Source: Elusimicrobiota bacterium (GTDB lineage: Bacteria > Elusimicrobiota > Elusimicrobia > UBA1565 > JACRDR01). From it: a stretch of DNA of 64,000 nt. Shown one piece after another: positions 1 to 8,081 of the stretch. The stretch is taken from positions 90,284 to 154,283 of the forward strand of contig JACQBA010000018.1 of assembly GCA_016194745.1 (NCBI GenBank). The letters are read 5' to 3'. The position numbers were made by a program, and so were the translations under genes. Position 1 is the first letter of the stretch, and each line of letters opens with the position of its first letter. The notes beneath the pieces were generated by a model. It did not search any database, was not told where the DNA came from, and saw only the letters and a list, made by a program, of their open reading frames with translations.

Positions 1-291
1 CCGCAGGGCGGGATCGGGATCGCGCTGCAGCTTGTCCGCAAAGATCGTCTCGATCTGCGGGACGTTGAGCTGGTTCAAGAACTTGATCGCTTCCCATCGC
101 ACGTTCGAGTCGTGGTCGCGCGTCGAGTCGATGACCTTCTGGAGTTCCGCCGGAGACAAGACGGGCGTCGGCGGAAGCTTGATCGCTTCCGGCATCGCGG
201 CGGGCGCTTCCTGCTTCTGCTTGAACGTCGCCTTCATGTACAGGACCCAGCCGACCAGCAGAATCCCGAACCCCATGACCATGAATCGCAT
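1..291 (-). CDS. Membrane-anchored protein with HEAT-like segment, C-terminus missing (partial)
   Basis: Only the first 97 codons are visible; the gene runs off the left edge. The minus-strand start is an ATG at 291 that shares a base with the stop of the upstream amidotransferase gene (TGATG), so the two are probably translationally coupled. Residues 1-20 form a hydrophobic N-terminal helix (MRFMVMGFGILLVGWVLY). Then comes a charged, proline-containing linker. From about residue 55 there is a segment of the type ELQKVIDSTRDHDSNVRWEA followed by FLNQLNVPQI, which has the helix-turn-helix spacing of a HEAT/armadillo repeat. No catalytic motif is visible. The HEAT assignment is inference from pattern; function is unknown. 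Confidence 0.6.
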   Translation of the reverse strand, partial: MRFMVMGFGILLVGWVLYMKATFKQKQEAPAAMPEAIKLPPTPVLSPAELQKVIDSTRDHDSNVRWEAIKFLNQLNVPQIETIFADKLQRDPDPALR

Positions 292-1124
292 CAGGCCAGC
301 CTCACTTTGCGGCGCCGCACCGCGACTCGCCCGTCCGCGGGGGTCAGGGATACGATCTCCCCCTGCCCGAGCCGACGCCACTTCCCCTCGTCCATGTCCT
401 CGCTCGCGACGATATAACGGTCGCCGCGCCGGGCCATGCTCATTTGACCCCAAGGCTTATCCTTGGTGTAGAAGCAATGGGAGCCCTTCATCTTGTTGGT
501 ATATAAGCACATCGCGTGGAGGGTCCGCCCGTCGCTGACGATCACGTTGAGCCCGGTGAAGGGTGACGGCTTGTCCGGGTAGCGGCGGCGGCACCGCTTC
601 CAGATCGTCCAGTTCTCCTTCACGCACGACTCGAGCGCGTCGGGGATATTCCCGCGCAGACGCAGATGCTTCATGAGCTGCCAAAAGTAGACTTCGCTGT
701 CGTTCTTGCTCCGCAGCTTCCTCCGAAATGGGCCGAGATACGCCGCGACCTCGTCCGGGATTTGGAGGGTGCCGTTGTGCGCGAAGAGGATGCGGCCGTC
801 GGTGAACGGCTGGTTGTTTCCTTTCCCTAAGACCGCCTTGGCCGGGAGTCCCCTCGGATTGGAGGCGGCGCGCAGGTGGCCGATGATCACGCGCCCTCGG
901 GCCCCGTCGGCGGCGCGACGGAAGCGCCTCGTCTCGTCGAAGGCGGCATTAGGGCTTTTCACCACGCGGGTGCGTCCGCCCTCGAAGTGAGCGATTCCCC
1001 AGCCGTCCTTCTGGAGGTTGGACGGTTCGACCCGGCTTTGAGCCAGCAAGGATCGCGGCGACTCTACGAGGTAGTCGCGGGCGCCATGAGGAACCGGGCT
1101 GATTTGGCCGTATAGGCGACACAT
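291..1124 (-). CDS. Class II glutamine amidotransferase (YafJ-like)
   Basis: The protein (277 aa) begins Met-Cys-Arg-Leu-Tyr-Gly. Cys2 becomes the N-terminal nucleophile after Met removal, as in Ntn-type class II glutamine amidotransferases, and this fixes the start at 1124 rather than the longer in-frame ORF reaching 1235. Further family hallmarks are DGWGIAHF (about 40-47), IGHLRAAS, the NQPF and FAHNGTL glutamine-site motifs (about 100-120), and KNDSEVYF. The family releases ammonia from glutamine; in stand-alone YafJ-like members the acceptor is unknown. A possible -10 (CACTAT) lies only 5 bases upstream of the ATG. It is divergent from the RDD gene and overlaps the downstream HEAT-like gene by one base. 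Confidence 0.88.
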   Translation of the reverse strand: MCRLYGQISPVPHGARDYLVESPRSLLAQSRVEPSNLQKDGWGIAHFEGGRTRVVKSPNAAFDETRRFRRAADGARGRVIIGHLRAASNPRGLPAKAVLGKGNNQPFTDGRILFAHNGTLQIPDEVAAYLGPFRRKLRSKNDSEVYFWQLMKHLRLRGNIPDALESCVKENWTIWKRCRRRYPDKPSPFTGLNVIVSDGRTLHAMCLYTNKMKGSHCFYTKDKPWGQMSMARRGDRYIVASEDMDEGKWRRLGQGEIVSLTPADGRVAVRRRKVRLA

Positions 1125-1211
1125 CGCAAATAGTGTTGTCCGGAAAGTGGAATTTTGCAACCCTTCGACGTCGATTGAACTAAAATGCCGCGGAGGGCGC
1201 AAGGCTGCGAC

Positions 1212-1240
1212 TTGATTTGGCGCGGACCTCCCCATATACT
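1212..1240 (+). promoter_or_regulatory. Sigma70-type promoter of the RDD gene
   Basis: TTGATT (1212-1217), a 17-base spacer and TATACT (1235-1240). The -10 ends 8 bases before the ATG at 1249, so the transcript would start at or within a few bases of the start codon. No Shine-Dalgarno sequence fits in that space. Confidence 0.6.
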
Positions 1241-1248
1241 ATCGCTTC

Positions 1249-2013
1249 ATGAATCCGCGCGAACCCTCGCCGGCGAAGCTGACGGACCGGTTCTTAGCCT
1301 ACCTCATCGACACGGCGCCGTTCGTCGCCGGCTATCATGCGACCGTCTCCCGCGCGTCCCCAGGATCCGGGCGCTCCGTGTTTCTCGCGTGGCTGGCCCT
1401 GTATCTGGCCTACCAATGGGGCTCGAACACGGCCGGCGCTTCCATCGGCAAGCGCTGCTTCGGCATCCGGGTGACGTCGATGGACGGAAGCCCCCTCGGG
1501 CCGGGACGCTCGTTGGCTCGGTCCGTAGGCCTCCTGCTCAGCACGCCGCTGCTCAACCTTGGCTACCTCTGGGCGTTCCTCAACGCGGACTCCCGCACGT
1601 GGCACGATCTCCTCTCCGGGGCGATCGTCGTCGAGGCGGAGCCCAAGTCCCGCGCGGAGGCGCTCGCGACGGCGTGCCTCTCTTTCGCGCTGGTTGCCGC
1701 GATCTTCGGATGGACGGCGTGGAGCGGCCTCGCGCGGCCGACCCCGGCGGACGCGGAGGCGATCGAGCGGGCTCGAGAGGGTCTGAAGATCCTCGCCCGC
1801 ATCGAAGAGCAGTACAGGTCGCGGCATGGCGCTTATACCGCGGAACTCTCCGAGCTGGCGGCCGAGAGCGGCGACGTCGCTCAGTTCAAGGACGGGATGC
1901 TCGGGCTCTTCGATCCGCGCCACATCTTGATCCACGCCGAGCGCGACCGCTTCTACATCAAAGCCTTCGCCCGAGACCGGAAATCGACGCCCGTCTCGAT
2001 CAAGGGTCCGTAG
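1249..2013 (+). CDS. RDD-family membrane protein with pilin-like C-terminal domain
   Basis: 254 aa. The N-terminal half is an RDD domain: DRFLAYLIDT near residue 14, hydrophobic helices around 45-60 and 95-115, and the conserved IGKRCFGIRV segment near residue 76 with WHDLLSG near residue 125. A further membrane helix follows at about 145-165. The C-terminal 85 residues begin with ILARIEEQYRSRHGAYTAEL and end in a small soluble domain. This resembles the tail of type IV pilin or pseudopilin proteins, where a helix runs into a residue pattern like RYRxxxGxYP. RDD proteins are poorly defined transporters or membrane anchors, so function is open. Transcription probably starts at the ATG from the adjacent promoter. 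Confidence 0.8.
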   Translation: MNPREPSPAKLTDRFLAYLIDTAPFVAGYHATVSRASPGSGRSVFLAWLALYLAYQWGSNTAGASIGKRCFGIRVTSMDGSPLGPGRSLARSVGLLLSTPLLNLGYLWAFLNADSRTWHDLLSGAIVVEAEPKSRAEALATACLSFALVAAIFGWTAWSGLARPTPADAEAIERAREGLKILARIEEQYRSRHGAYTAELSELAAESGDVAQFKDGMLGLFDPRHILIHAERDRFYIKAFARDRKSTPVSIKGP

Positions 2014-2056
2014 CCGCCCGCTCTATTTTTTGGATCTGTCGGCGGTCAAGATCCGG

Positions 2057-3703
2057 TCATTGCATGACCGCGACGATGCCGTTCGGAAAGGGAGCCACGC
2101 GCTTGACCCTTCCGGGCGCGGCCAAGGTCATGAAATGCTCGTAGACGCGAGGGCGTACGACGACGAACGTCGTGCGGCCGGACGCCGGCAGCGCGCGGAT
2201 GGCGTTGTCGTCGAGGAGCAGGGTCTTATACCGTGGGTCCTTTTCGACCGCGCCGAATTCCCCCTTCCAGTTCACGATCGAGTCCACGGGCTTTCGCGTG
2301 TAATAGGGAAGGCCCTGCAGATAGTGGTCGTAGGTGTAGATCTTGTCCCCCGGACGCCACATCGAGAGGATCTCGCTGGCGACGGCATCGGCGCTCAGCA
2401 GGTAGCCCGTCTGCCTCGCGCCCACGAGCGCGAGCAGCGTCAGCAAGGAGCCGGCTGCCGCGGCGCCCGCGAAGGGCCGTTCGGGGACTGCATCTCCCGT
2501 CGCTTGAAGCAGCAGCGCGGCGATGAGCGCGGCGGAAAAGAAGATCGCAGTGATCCAGTGTCCGAGCCCCAGCGTCGCGAGGACCGACCATTTCTCCCGC
2601 AGGACCAGCGCCGCGAACAAGCCGAGGCCCGCGGACGCCGCCAGAAAGATCGCCGCGCCTCGGGACAGCGAGAGTTCCCGGCGGTCCCAGTTCCCGCGGC
2701 GAAGGAACTCGGCGGCGAGCAGGCACTGCTGCGGGAAGAGAGGCAAGATGTACGTCGGCAACTTGGATTTCGACGCCGTGAAGAACGCGAAGATAAGGGC
2801 GACCCACACGACGAGCTGCCGCACGCGCGCATCGCTGGCGCGCCACTGCAGCGCGGGCGCGGCGATCGCGCCCAAGGCGAGCGGCGTCCAGGGCAGGAGC
2901 CCGGCGATGCCGATCCCGATGAAGTAATACCAGGGACCCGGCCGGTTGAACTCCGGCGTGAGATATCGCAGAAGGTGATGCTCGATGAAGAAATGATAGA
3001 GGAATCCGGGATGCCGCTTCGTCATGACCCAGAACCATGGAGCGACGACGAGCAGGGCGACGGGGATCGCCGCGCTTTTCAAGAGCGCCGTGACGCCGCG
3101 CCGCGCCTCCGGAAAAAGGAGCGCGAGGCCCACCGTCCACGCTCCGGGAAAGAGAAACCCGACGAGGCCCTTGGACAGGAACGCGAGGCCGGCGGCGGCG
3201 CCTCCGATCGGCCCGGCCCACCACGCGTCTTGCGGCCGGTGGATCGCGCGCAGGATCATCGCGGAGGACCACAGCAGAAAGACGGCGAGCGCCATGTCCG
3301 GCGTTAGGAGGTGGCTCAGGATCGAGAACTGCACGCAGGTGCCGAGGAGGATCGCCGCGGTGACGCCGGTCGCGGGGTCGAAGAGCCACCAGCCGAGCCA
3401 CAGGACGCCGGCGAGACCGAGCAGCGCCAAGAGCGCGAGCGGGACGCGCGCGGCGGCCTCCGAGACTCCGAAAGCGGAGTAGGAGAGAGCTCCCAGCCAA
3501 TAGATCAGCGGCGGCTTTTGGAGATACTCGACGTAGTTCAGGCTCGGCGTCAGCCAGTCGCCCCGCTCCACCATCTCGCGAGGGACCTCGGCGTAGCGGG
3601 CGTCGTCGACCTCCCATAGCGGGTGGCCCAAATCCCAAAACGGCATCGTCGCGACGACGGCGAGGAGCGTCCAGAGTACGGCCGGGACGGAGCGGGTGCT
3701 CAC
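2057..3703 (-). CDS. Glycosyltransferase family 39 / ArnT-like GT-C membrane protein
   Basis: 548 aa, with about a dozen hydrophobic helices. The first periplasmic loop carries WEVDDARYAEVPREM, the Asp-Asp/Glu catalytic signature of PMT/ArnT GT-C enzymes, and is followed by SLNYVEYLQKPPLIYW. These enzymes move a sugar from a polyprenyl-phosphate donor to lipid A, protein or another lipid outside the inner membrane. A soluble C-terminal domain follows the last helix from about residue 440. I place the start at GTG 3703, which overlaps the TGA of the upstream dehydrogenase (GTGA). The longer ORF to 3970 has only arginine-rich shadow sequence. It is last in a dksA-like / MDR / GT39 operon; acceptor and donor cannot be read from sequence. 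Confidence 0.88.
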   Translation of the reverse strand: MSTRSVPAVLWTLLAVVATMPFWDLGHPLWEVDDARYAEVPREMVERGDWLTPSLNYVEYLQKPPLIYWLGALSYSAFGVSEAAARVPLALLALLGLAGVLWLGWWLFDPATGVTAAILLGTCVQFSILSHLLTPDMALAVFLLWSSAMILRAIHRPQDAWWAGPIGGAAAGLAFLSKGLVGFLFPGAWTVGLALLFPEARRGVTALLKSAAIPVALLVVAPWFWVMTKRHPGFLYHFFIEHHLLRYLTPEFNRPGPWYYFIGIGIAGLLPWTPLALGAIAAPALQWRASDARVRQLVVWVALIFAFFTASKSKLPTYILPLFPQQCLLAAEFLRRGNWDRRELSLSRGAAIFLAASAGLGLFAALVLREKWSVLATLGLGHWITAIFFSAALIAALLLQATGDAVPERPFAGAAAAGSLLTLLALVGARQTGYLLSADAVASEILSMWRPGDKIYTYDHYLQGLPYYTRKPVDSIVNWKGEFGAVEKDPRYKTLLLDDNAIRALPASGRTTFVVVRPRVYEHFMTLAAPGRVKRVAPFPNGIVAVMQ

Positions 3704-4737
3704 ACCTTCAGGACGACTTTGCCGAATTGCCGCCCGGCGGCGAGGTACTCCTGCGCCTGGCGCGCCTCGGAGAGAGGAAAGACGGAGTCGACGACCGGCT
3801 TGAGGCGCCCGGCCTCGAACGCGCGGAGCACCTCGATGAACTCGGAGGCCGTGCCCATCTTCGCGCCCTGGATCCGCAGCTCCTTGAAGAAGACGTAGCG
3901 CATGTCGAGTTCCACGGTGGGGCCGGTGGTCGAGCCGCACGTGACGACGATGCCTCCGGGCCGCAGGCACTTGAGCGCCTTTTCAAAGACGCCGGGGCCG
4001 ACATGCTCGAAGACGACGTCGACGCCGCGCCCGTCGGTCACCTGGAGGACGCGGCGATGCAGTTCGTCCTTGGGCATGTGGACGAACTCCTTGGCGCCCA
4101 GCTCCTTGGCCGCGGCGAGCTTCTTGTCGGAGGTGGACGCGGCGATCACTTTCGCCCCCGCCATCGTCGCGATCTGGATCGCCGCCACCCCGACGCCGCT
4201 GCCCGCGCCGCAGACGAGGACCGTCTGCCCGGGCTTCACGTCCGCCTGCGTGATGAGCATATGCCACGCGGTCAAGAAGGTGAGCGGAAAGCTCGCCGCG
4301 TGCTCGTGCTTGAGGCCGCGCGGGGCCGGGAACACGTTCTGCGCGGGCACGGACACGTACTCCGCGTACCCCCCGGGACCGCCGTTCGCCCCGATGATCG
4401 CGTATTGAGCGCAGATGTTCACCCGTCCGGACAGGCAGAACTCGCAGTGGCCGCAGCTCCGGTTCGGAATGACGACGACTCGCTGCCCTAGCTTCAGCGG
4501 CACCGCCGCCTTGTCCACGTCGCCGCCGGCGACCTCGCCGGCGATGTCGCTGCCCAGGATGTGCGGGAACTTGATTTTATAGCCGGGAAGCCCCCCGCGG
4601 ACCCACAGGTCGAGGTGATTGAGCGCGCAGGCGCGCACCCGCACGAGGATTTCTCCCGGAGCGGGCGAGGGGTCGGGTGCATCGGAGAAGACGAGATGCT
4701 CAGGGCCGCCGAAGCGCTCCAGCAGCGTCGCCTTCAT
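3700..4737 (-). CDS. Zinc-binding MDR-family alcohol dehydrogenase / quinone oxidoreductase
   Basis: 345 aa, the normal length for medium-chain dehydrogenase/reductases. The GroES-like catalytic half is residues 1-150, with HILGSDIAGEV near 60 and a structural zinc loop CGHCEFCLSGRVNIC (about 95-109, four Cys). The Rossmann half has VLVCGAGSGVGVAAIQIA near 170, which binds NAD(P)H. A pattern such as ALNHLDLWVRGG near 38 is typical of the quinone-oxidoreductase/crotonyl-CoA-reductase-like branch. The substrate cannot be assigned. It begins 9 bases after the dksA-like gene and overlaps GT39 by 4 bases, so the three are co-transcribed. Confidence 0.9.
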   Translation of the reverse strand: MKATLLERFGGPEHLVFSDAPDPSPAPGEILVRVRACALNHLDLWVRGGLPGYKIKFPHILGSDIAGEVAGGDVDKAAVPLKLGQRVVVIPNRSCGHCEFCLSGRVNICAQYAIIGANGGPGGYAEYVSVPAQNVFPAPRGLKHEHAASFPLTFLTAWHMLITQADVKPGQTVLVCGAGSGVGVAAIQIATMAGAKVIAASTSDKKLAAAKELGAKEFVHMPKDELHRRVLQVTDGRGVDVVFEHVGPGVFEKALKCLRPGGIVVTCGSTTGPTVELDMRYVFFKELRIQGAKMGTASEFIEVLRAFEAGRLKPVVDSVFPLSEARQAQEYLAAGRQFGKVVLKV

Positions 4738-4746
4738 CCGGTGGCG

Positions 4747-5157
4747 CTAGACGACGGCGCTTTCCGCGGAGCCTTGGCAGGAAATGCAGTATCGGGCGAA
4801 CGGGATGGCCTTGATCCGAAGCTTCGTGATCGGCTTCTGGCAGGACTCGCACAGGCTGTAAGAGCCCTTTTCCATCTTGCGCAGAGCCCCTTCGATCTGG
4901 TCGAGCATCGTGCGTTCGTTGTCGGAGAGTTCGAAGAGCATTTCCTTTTCGAGAGAGCTCGTGGCTTGGTCGGCTTCGTCGCCGACTTCCTGGGGCGTGA
5001 CGTCCATTTCCTGTTTCTTTTGGACCGTCCGGAGAAGGTCCTCGCGCATCTCGAGGAGCTTCTTCTTGATGGGGCCCCACTCCTTTCTGCTCATCGGCGT
5101 GGCCGCCTTGGGCGCCGCCGCCTTCCTAGCGACAGGAGTCTTGCTCTTTTTTGCCAT
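4747..5157 (-). CDS. dksA: DksA/TraR-type zinc-finger transcription factor
   Basis: 136 aa from ATG 5157, which has GGAGG (complement of 5163-5167) as ribosome-binding site. A lysine/alanine-rich N-terminus leads into a coiled-coil segment (EWGPIKKKLLEMREDLLRTV). Then come GDEADQATSSLEKEM, the acidic-tip region, and the C-terminal zinc finger CESC-x17-CISC with the typical GSYSLCESC lead. Family members bind the RNA polymerase secondary channel and tune transcription with ppGpp; short TraR/YteA-like versions exist too. The gene is first of a three-gene operon. The role here is by family only, and exact orthology to E. coli dksA is not certain. Confidence 0.85.
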   Translation of the reverse strand: MAKKSKTPVARKAAAPKAATPMSRKEWGPIKKKLLEMREDLLRTVQKKQEMDVTPQEVGDEADQATSSLEKEMLFELSDNERTMLDQIEGALRKMEKGSYSLCESCQKPITKLRIKAIPFARYCISCQGSAESAVV

Positions 5158-5258
5158 AAAGTCCTCCAAATCCAGGGTACAAAAGAATAATTTCCTTAGG
5201 AAGGGCGTAGAATACGAAATTTTCTCGGGCCAGTCATCAAGCAATTTTGCCTTCGGGC

Positions 5259-6440
5259 CTACTTGCAGACTCCGAATATGCAGTGCATCTCGGAATAGGC
5301 CAAAGTCTCCGCCGTGAGGCTCGATCCGTCCCCGCCGTACTTGTTGACCCCGATGGGATTGCCGTCCGTCACGCTCGGATAGCGGTTGCCGGTGTCGTAG
5401 ACGTGCAGCATCTCATGGGTGACGGTCAGCAGCCTCCCGCTGGCGTCCTGCGACAATCCCGCCAGCGTAATGCCGACCCGGTCGCCATCCCACCAGCCCA
5501 GGACGACGCCCCCGGGCACCGCTTCGTCGCGCGCGACCACCATGTTTGGAAGATGCTGTCCGGGTGGCGCGCCCGGCGCCGTCTGTCGGTCGACGAATTG
5601 GAAGTACCCTTTGACGTAGGGGTCCTGGACGCCCTGGGCGGCGATGGCGTGGCCGCGAATGAGCCATTCCTCCACCGCGCTCTGCATCCGCGGATCGGAT
5701 CCGGCGATGCGTTTGGCGGCTTCGGTCGCGCTGCGCCTTCGGCCGTCGTCGACCGGCGGCGGCGGCTGCGACATCTCCTTCGGATGGTGGCGCTTGATCG
5801 CGTCAATGATCTCCTTCATCCCGGAGGAGGTCAGGGTCTCGGGGAACGCCGCAGCCCCGGGCTTCGGCTTGAATTCCGCGAGCCCGTCCTTGGGGCCGCC
5901 GGCGTCGGAGGCTGTTCCCGATTTGCGCTGCCCGGCGGATGTGGTGACGCCCGCGGTCTTCCAGCCGGTGTTCGCGTTCGATAAGGCGAGGGGATTGAGC
6001 GTCGCGCCGAGGGACTGGCCGGAGGCTTTCGGGGCGGCGCCGTCCGCGCCGCCGTGCGACTTAGCGGAGGCTCCCGCCTGCGAGCGCCAGGAATCCGGAC
6101 GGGACTTGGCCTCGAGTTGGCCGCGAGCTTCTTGCGCCTTCGCCGAGTCCTTCTCCTCGACGGAGCGCTTGGCATCGGTGCTGGCGGCGGGATCTTGCTC
6201 GTGGCGAAGGAAGGAGAGTCCGTCCTTGCGCTCAGGCGGAAGGCTTGACGACCGAGATGCGATTCGGGGCGCCGGCGCGGAGGCCGGGGGCCTGGGGGCA
6301 AAGCCCTCGCCCGCCGAATTGGGTTCCTGCCGCTTGAGAGAACTCAGCAGCCACCCGCCGGCGACGAGTAGCACGGAGACCGCCGCGACGGCGGCGACAG
6401 CCAGCGCATTTTCCCGCTTGGACCCACCCGGACCAGGCAC
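5259..6440 (-). CDS. Membrane-anchored putative zinc metallopeptidase (HExxH)
   Basis: 393 aa from a GTG start at 6440, preceded by AGAGG. Residues 12-35 are a single transmembrane helix. Residues 40-215 are a low-complexity Pro/Ser/Ala/Lys-rich linker, as in periplasm-spanning proteins. The C-terminal 150 residues are compact and contain LTVTHEMLHVYD, where H342-E343-x-x-H346 matches the zinc-binding HExxH motif. E378 and E384 downstream (AETLAYSE) are candidates for the third, gluzincin-type ligand. Two late Cys residues (MHCIFGVC) could form a disulfide. I do not recognise a named family; the peptidase call rests on the motif and on its hydrophobic surroundings. Confidence 0.6.
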   Translation of the reverse strand: MPGPGGSKRENALAVAAVAAVSVLLVAGGWLLSSLKRQEPNSAGEGFAPRPPASAPAPRIASRSSSLPPERKDGLSFLRHEQDPAASTDAKRSVEEKDSAKAQEARGQLEAKSRPDSWRSQAGASAKSHGGADGAAPKASGQSLGATLNPLALSNANTGWKTAGVTTSAGQRKSGTASDAGGPKDGLAEFKPKPGAAAFPETLTSSGMKEIIDAIKRHHPKEMSQPPPPVDDGRRRSATEAAKRIAGSDPRMQSAVEEWLIRGHAIAAQGVQDPYVKGYFQFVDRQTAPGAPPGQHLPNMVVARDEAVPGGVVLGWWDGDRVGITLAGLSQDASGRLLTVTHEMLHVYDTGNRYPSVTDGNPIGVNKYGGDGSSLTAETLAYSEMHCIFGVCK

Positions 6441-6521
6441 GTGGCACCTCTTCCTAGGACTGTAATGCGGAGTCGGCCCGAAGTCAATGGGGAGGGTTCC
6501 GGGCTGTTGCCGGAATGAAAC

Positions 6522-8081
6522 TCACTTCTTCAGCATGTTCTGGAACGTGGCGGAAAGCATGGCGATCATCTCGTCCTTCTTGCGCAGGGTCGACAGGAGC
6601 TCGTCGCGCTCCTTCACCCAGCCGGCCGCCTGGGACTCGGCGCGGTCTTTGTCGCGCAGGGCCTTGGTGATGTGGTCCGTCAAGGTCTGGATCTGCGCGC
6701 GGAGCTCGGCCGCCTGCTGCTCGACCGCCTGCCGCCGCTGGCGCTCTTCCGCGGTCTCCTTCACACGCTCCGCCTCCCGCGCCTCAAGAGCCTTCTCCGC
6801 TTCCTGCATCGACGCGAGATGCGCCTGGACCTTTTCGGATTCCGACTTGAGGGCCCGCGCCAGTTCGTCGCGCTCGGCCGCGAGGGAGGCGAAGCGCGCT
6901 TCGACGGCCTCCGCGGTCCTGCGGCCCACCTCGTGGTCCTGGTTGAATCCTTGGATCTGCGCCTTCAGTTCGGCGATCTGCGATTCGTAGGCCTGGTGCT
7001 TGGCGCGCTCGGCTTCGAGCTGGCGGTTGATCTCCATGAGCGACTCGCCCATCGAGCGCTCGACCTCGCGGCGCTCCATCGAATACGCGCGCAGCTGCTC
7101 GGTGCGGTCTCGCAGGGCCTTCGCGAGGTCCGCTTTTTCCTGCTCGAGGTCCCGCATCAGCTGGTCTTTCGCCTTCTCCGGCCGCCCCAGGAACTGCTGG
7201 AGCTTCTCGACCGCCTCCTTTAGAGCCCCGACGTCGCGCCCGGTGTTTTCCTGCGCCTCGCCCAAGCGCGCCATGGACTTGGCGAGCTCGCCGGCGTGTT
7301 CGGAGTATTGTTCCTGGTGCTGGATCTGCTGCTTCGAATACTCCTGCCGGACGTGATGCCGCTGCTCCTCGATCGCCTGCTGCATCAGGCTGCGTTCCGT
7401 CGCGACGGCGTCGACGCGCTCCTTGTGCTTCTCCAGCTCGAGCGAAAGCTTGCGGTCCATGTCCCCGAGCCGGTCCGTCATCGTCTGGGCAAAGCGGGCG
7501 ATGAGGTCCCGGACGCTGTCGCCGAGATGCCGGTCCCCCTCCTCCCGGCTCGCGGCGGTCTTGGGAAGCTGCGCTTTCAGCTCGGCGAGTTCCGGAACGA
7601 TCTTCGCGGGGACCTCGCTGAAGGCCTGCTTCATCGATTCGAGTTCCTTGCGGAGCGCCCCGAGTTCCTCGCGCGCCGCGTCGGAATCCGGCTCACGCGC
7701 CTCGCGCTTGTCGATGGCTTGGCTCAGGAGACCCGCCCAGGTGCGGTGCATCTCGTCGAGCCGCTGCTCGAGGGCGTCTATCCTCCCGCGCGAACGGGAC
7801 TGGAGCTCGGCGGTTTCCTTTTCCTGCTTCTCCTGCTTGAGCTGGTCGAGCAGCGTCTTGAGCTGCTTATCCACTTCGCCGCGGGCGGAGTCCTGAGTTC
7901 GAAGAAGGTCCTCGGCCGAGCGGGTGCGCTCGCGCTCGAGCTTGAGCTCGCGCTCGATGACCTCCATGCGGCGGCGGAGGTATTCGACCAGCGACGTGGC
8001 GCCCTCGGCCTGCACGAGCTCGGGGCTCGGCGGCGCCGGCGGCGCTTCGGCGGGCTCTCGGTCAGAAAAATCGTCGATCAT
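6522..8081 (-). CDS. Long coiled-coil protein, function unknown
   Basis: 519 aa, almost entirely heptad-rich helix. After a short acidic/proline N-terminus (residues 1-25) the sequence is Glu/Lys/Arg/Gln/Ala/Leu throughout, for example YLRRRMEVIERELKLERER and later AVEKLQQFLGRPEKAKDQL. It ends in a short hydrophobic tail (IAMLSATFQNMLKK). There is no signal peptide, membrane helix, Walker or HAMP motif, so it is probably cytoplasmic and elongated, with SMC/myosin-like composition. Its ATG at 8081 overlaps the stop of the PorV-like gene (ATGA), making it the third gene of the kelch/PorV operon. A structural or scaffold role connected with export of the kelch protein is possible but is inference only. 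Confidence 0.75.
   Translation of the reverse strand: MIDDFSDREPAEAPPAPPSPELVQAEGATSLVEYLRRRMEVIERELKLERERTRSAEDLLRTQDSARGEVDKQLKTLLDQLKQEKQEKETAELQSRSRGRIDALEQRLDEMHRTWAGLLSQAIDKREAREPDSDAAREELGALRKELESMKQAFSEVPAKIVPELAELKAQLPKTAASREEGDRHLGDSVRDLIARFAQTMTDRLGDMDRKLSLELEKHKERVDAVATERSLMQQAIEEQRHHVRQEYSKQQIQHQEQYSEHAGELAKSMARLGEAQENTGRDVGALKEAVEKLQQFLGRPEKAKDQLMRDLEQEKADLAKALRDRTEQLRAYSMERREVERSMGESLMEINRQLEAERAKHQAYESQIAELKAQIQGFNQDHEVGRRTAEAVEARFASLAAERDELARALKSESEKVQAHLASMQEAEKALEAREAERVKETAEERQRRQAVEQQAAELRAQIQTLTDHITKALRDKDRAESQAAGWVKERDELLSTLRKKDEMIAMLSATFQNMLKK

Noticed and set aside
2030..3307. Long plus-strand open frame opposite the GT39 gene
   Set aside because: Arg/Gly/Asp-rich composition with no domain; it is a high-GC antisense shadow of a gene with a clear catalytic motif.
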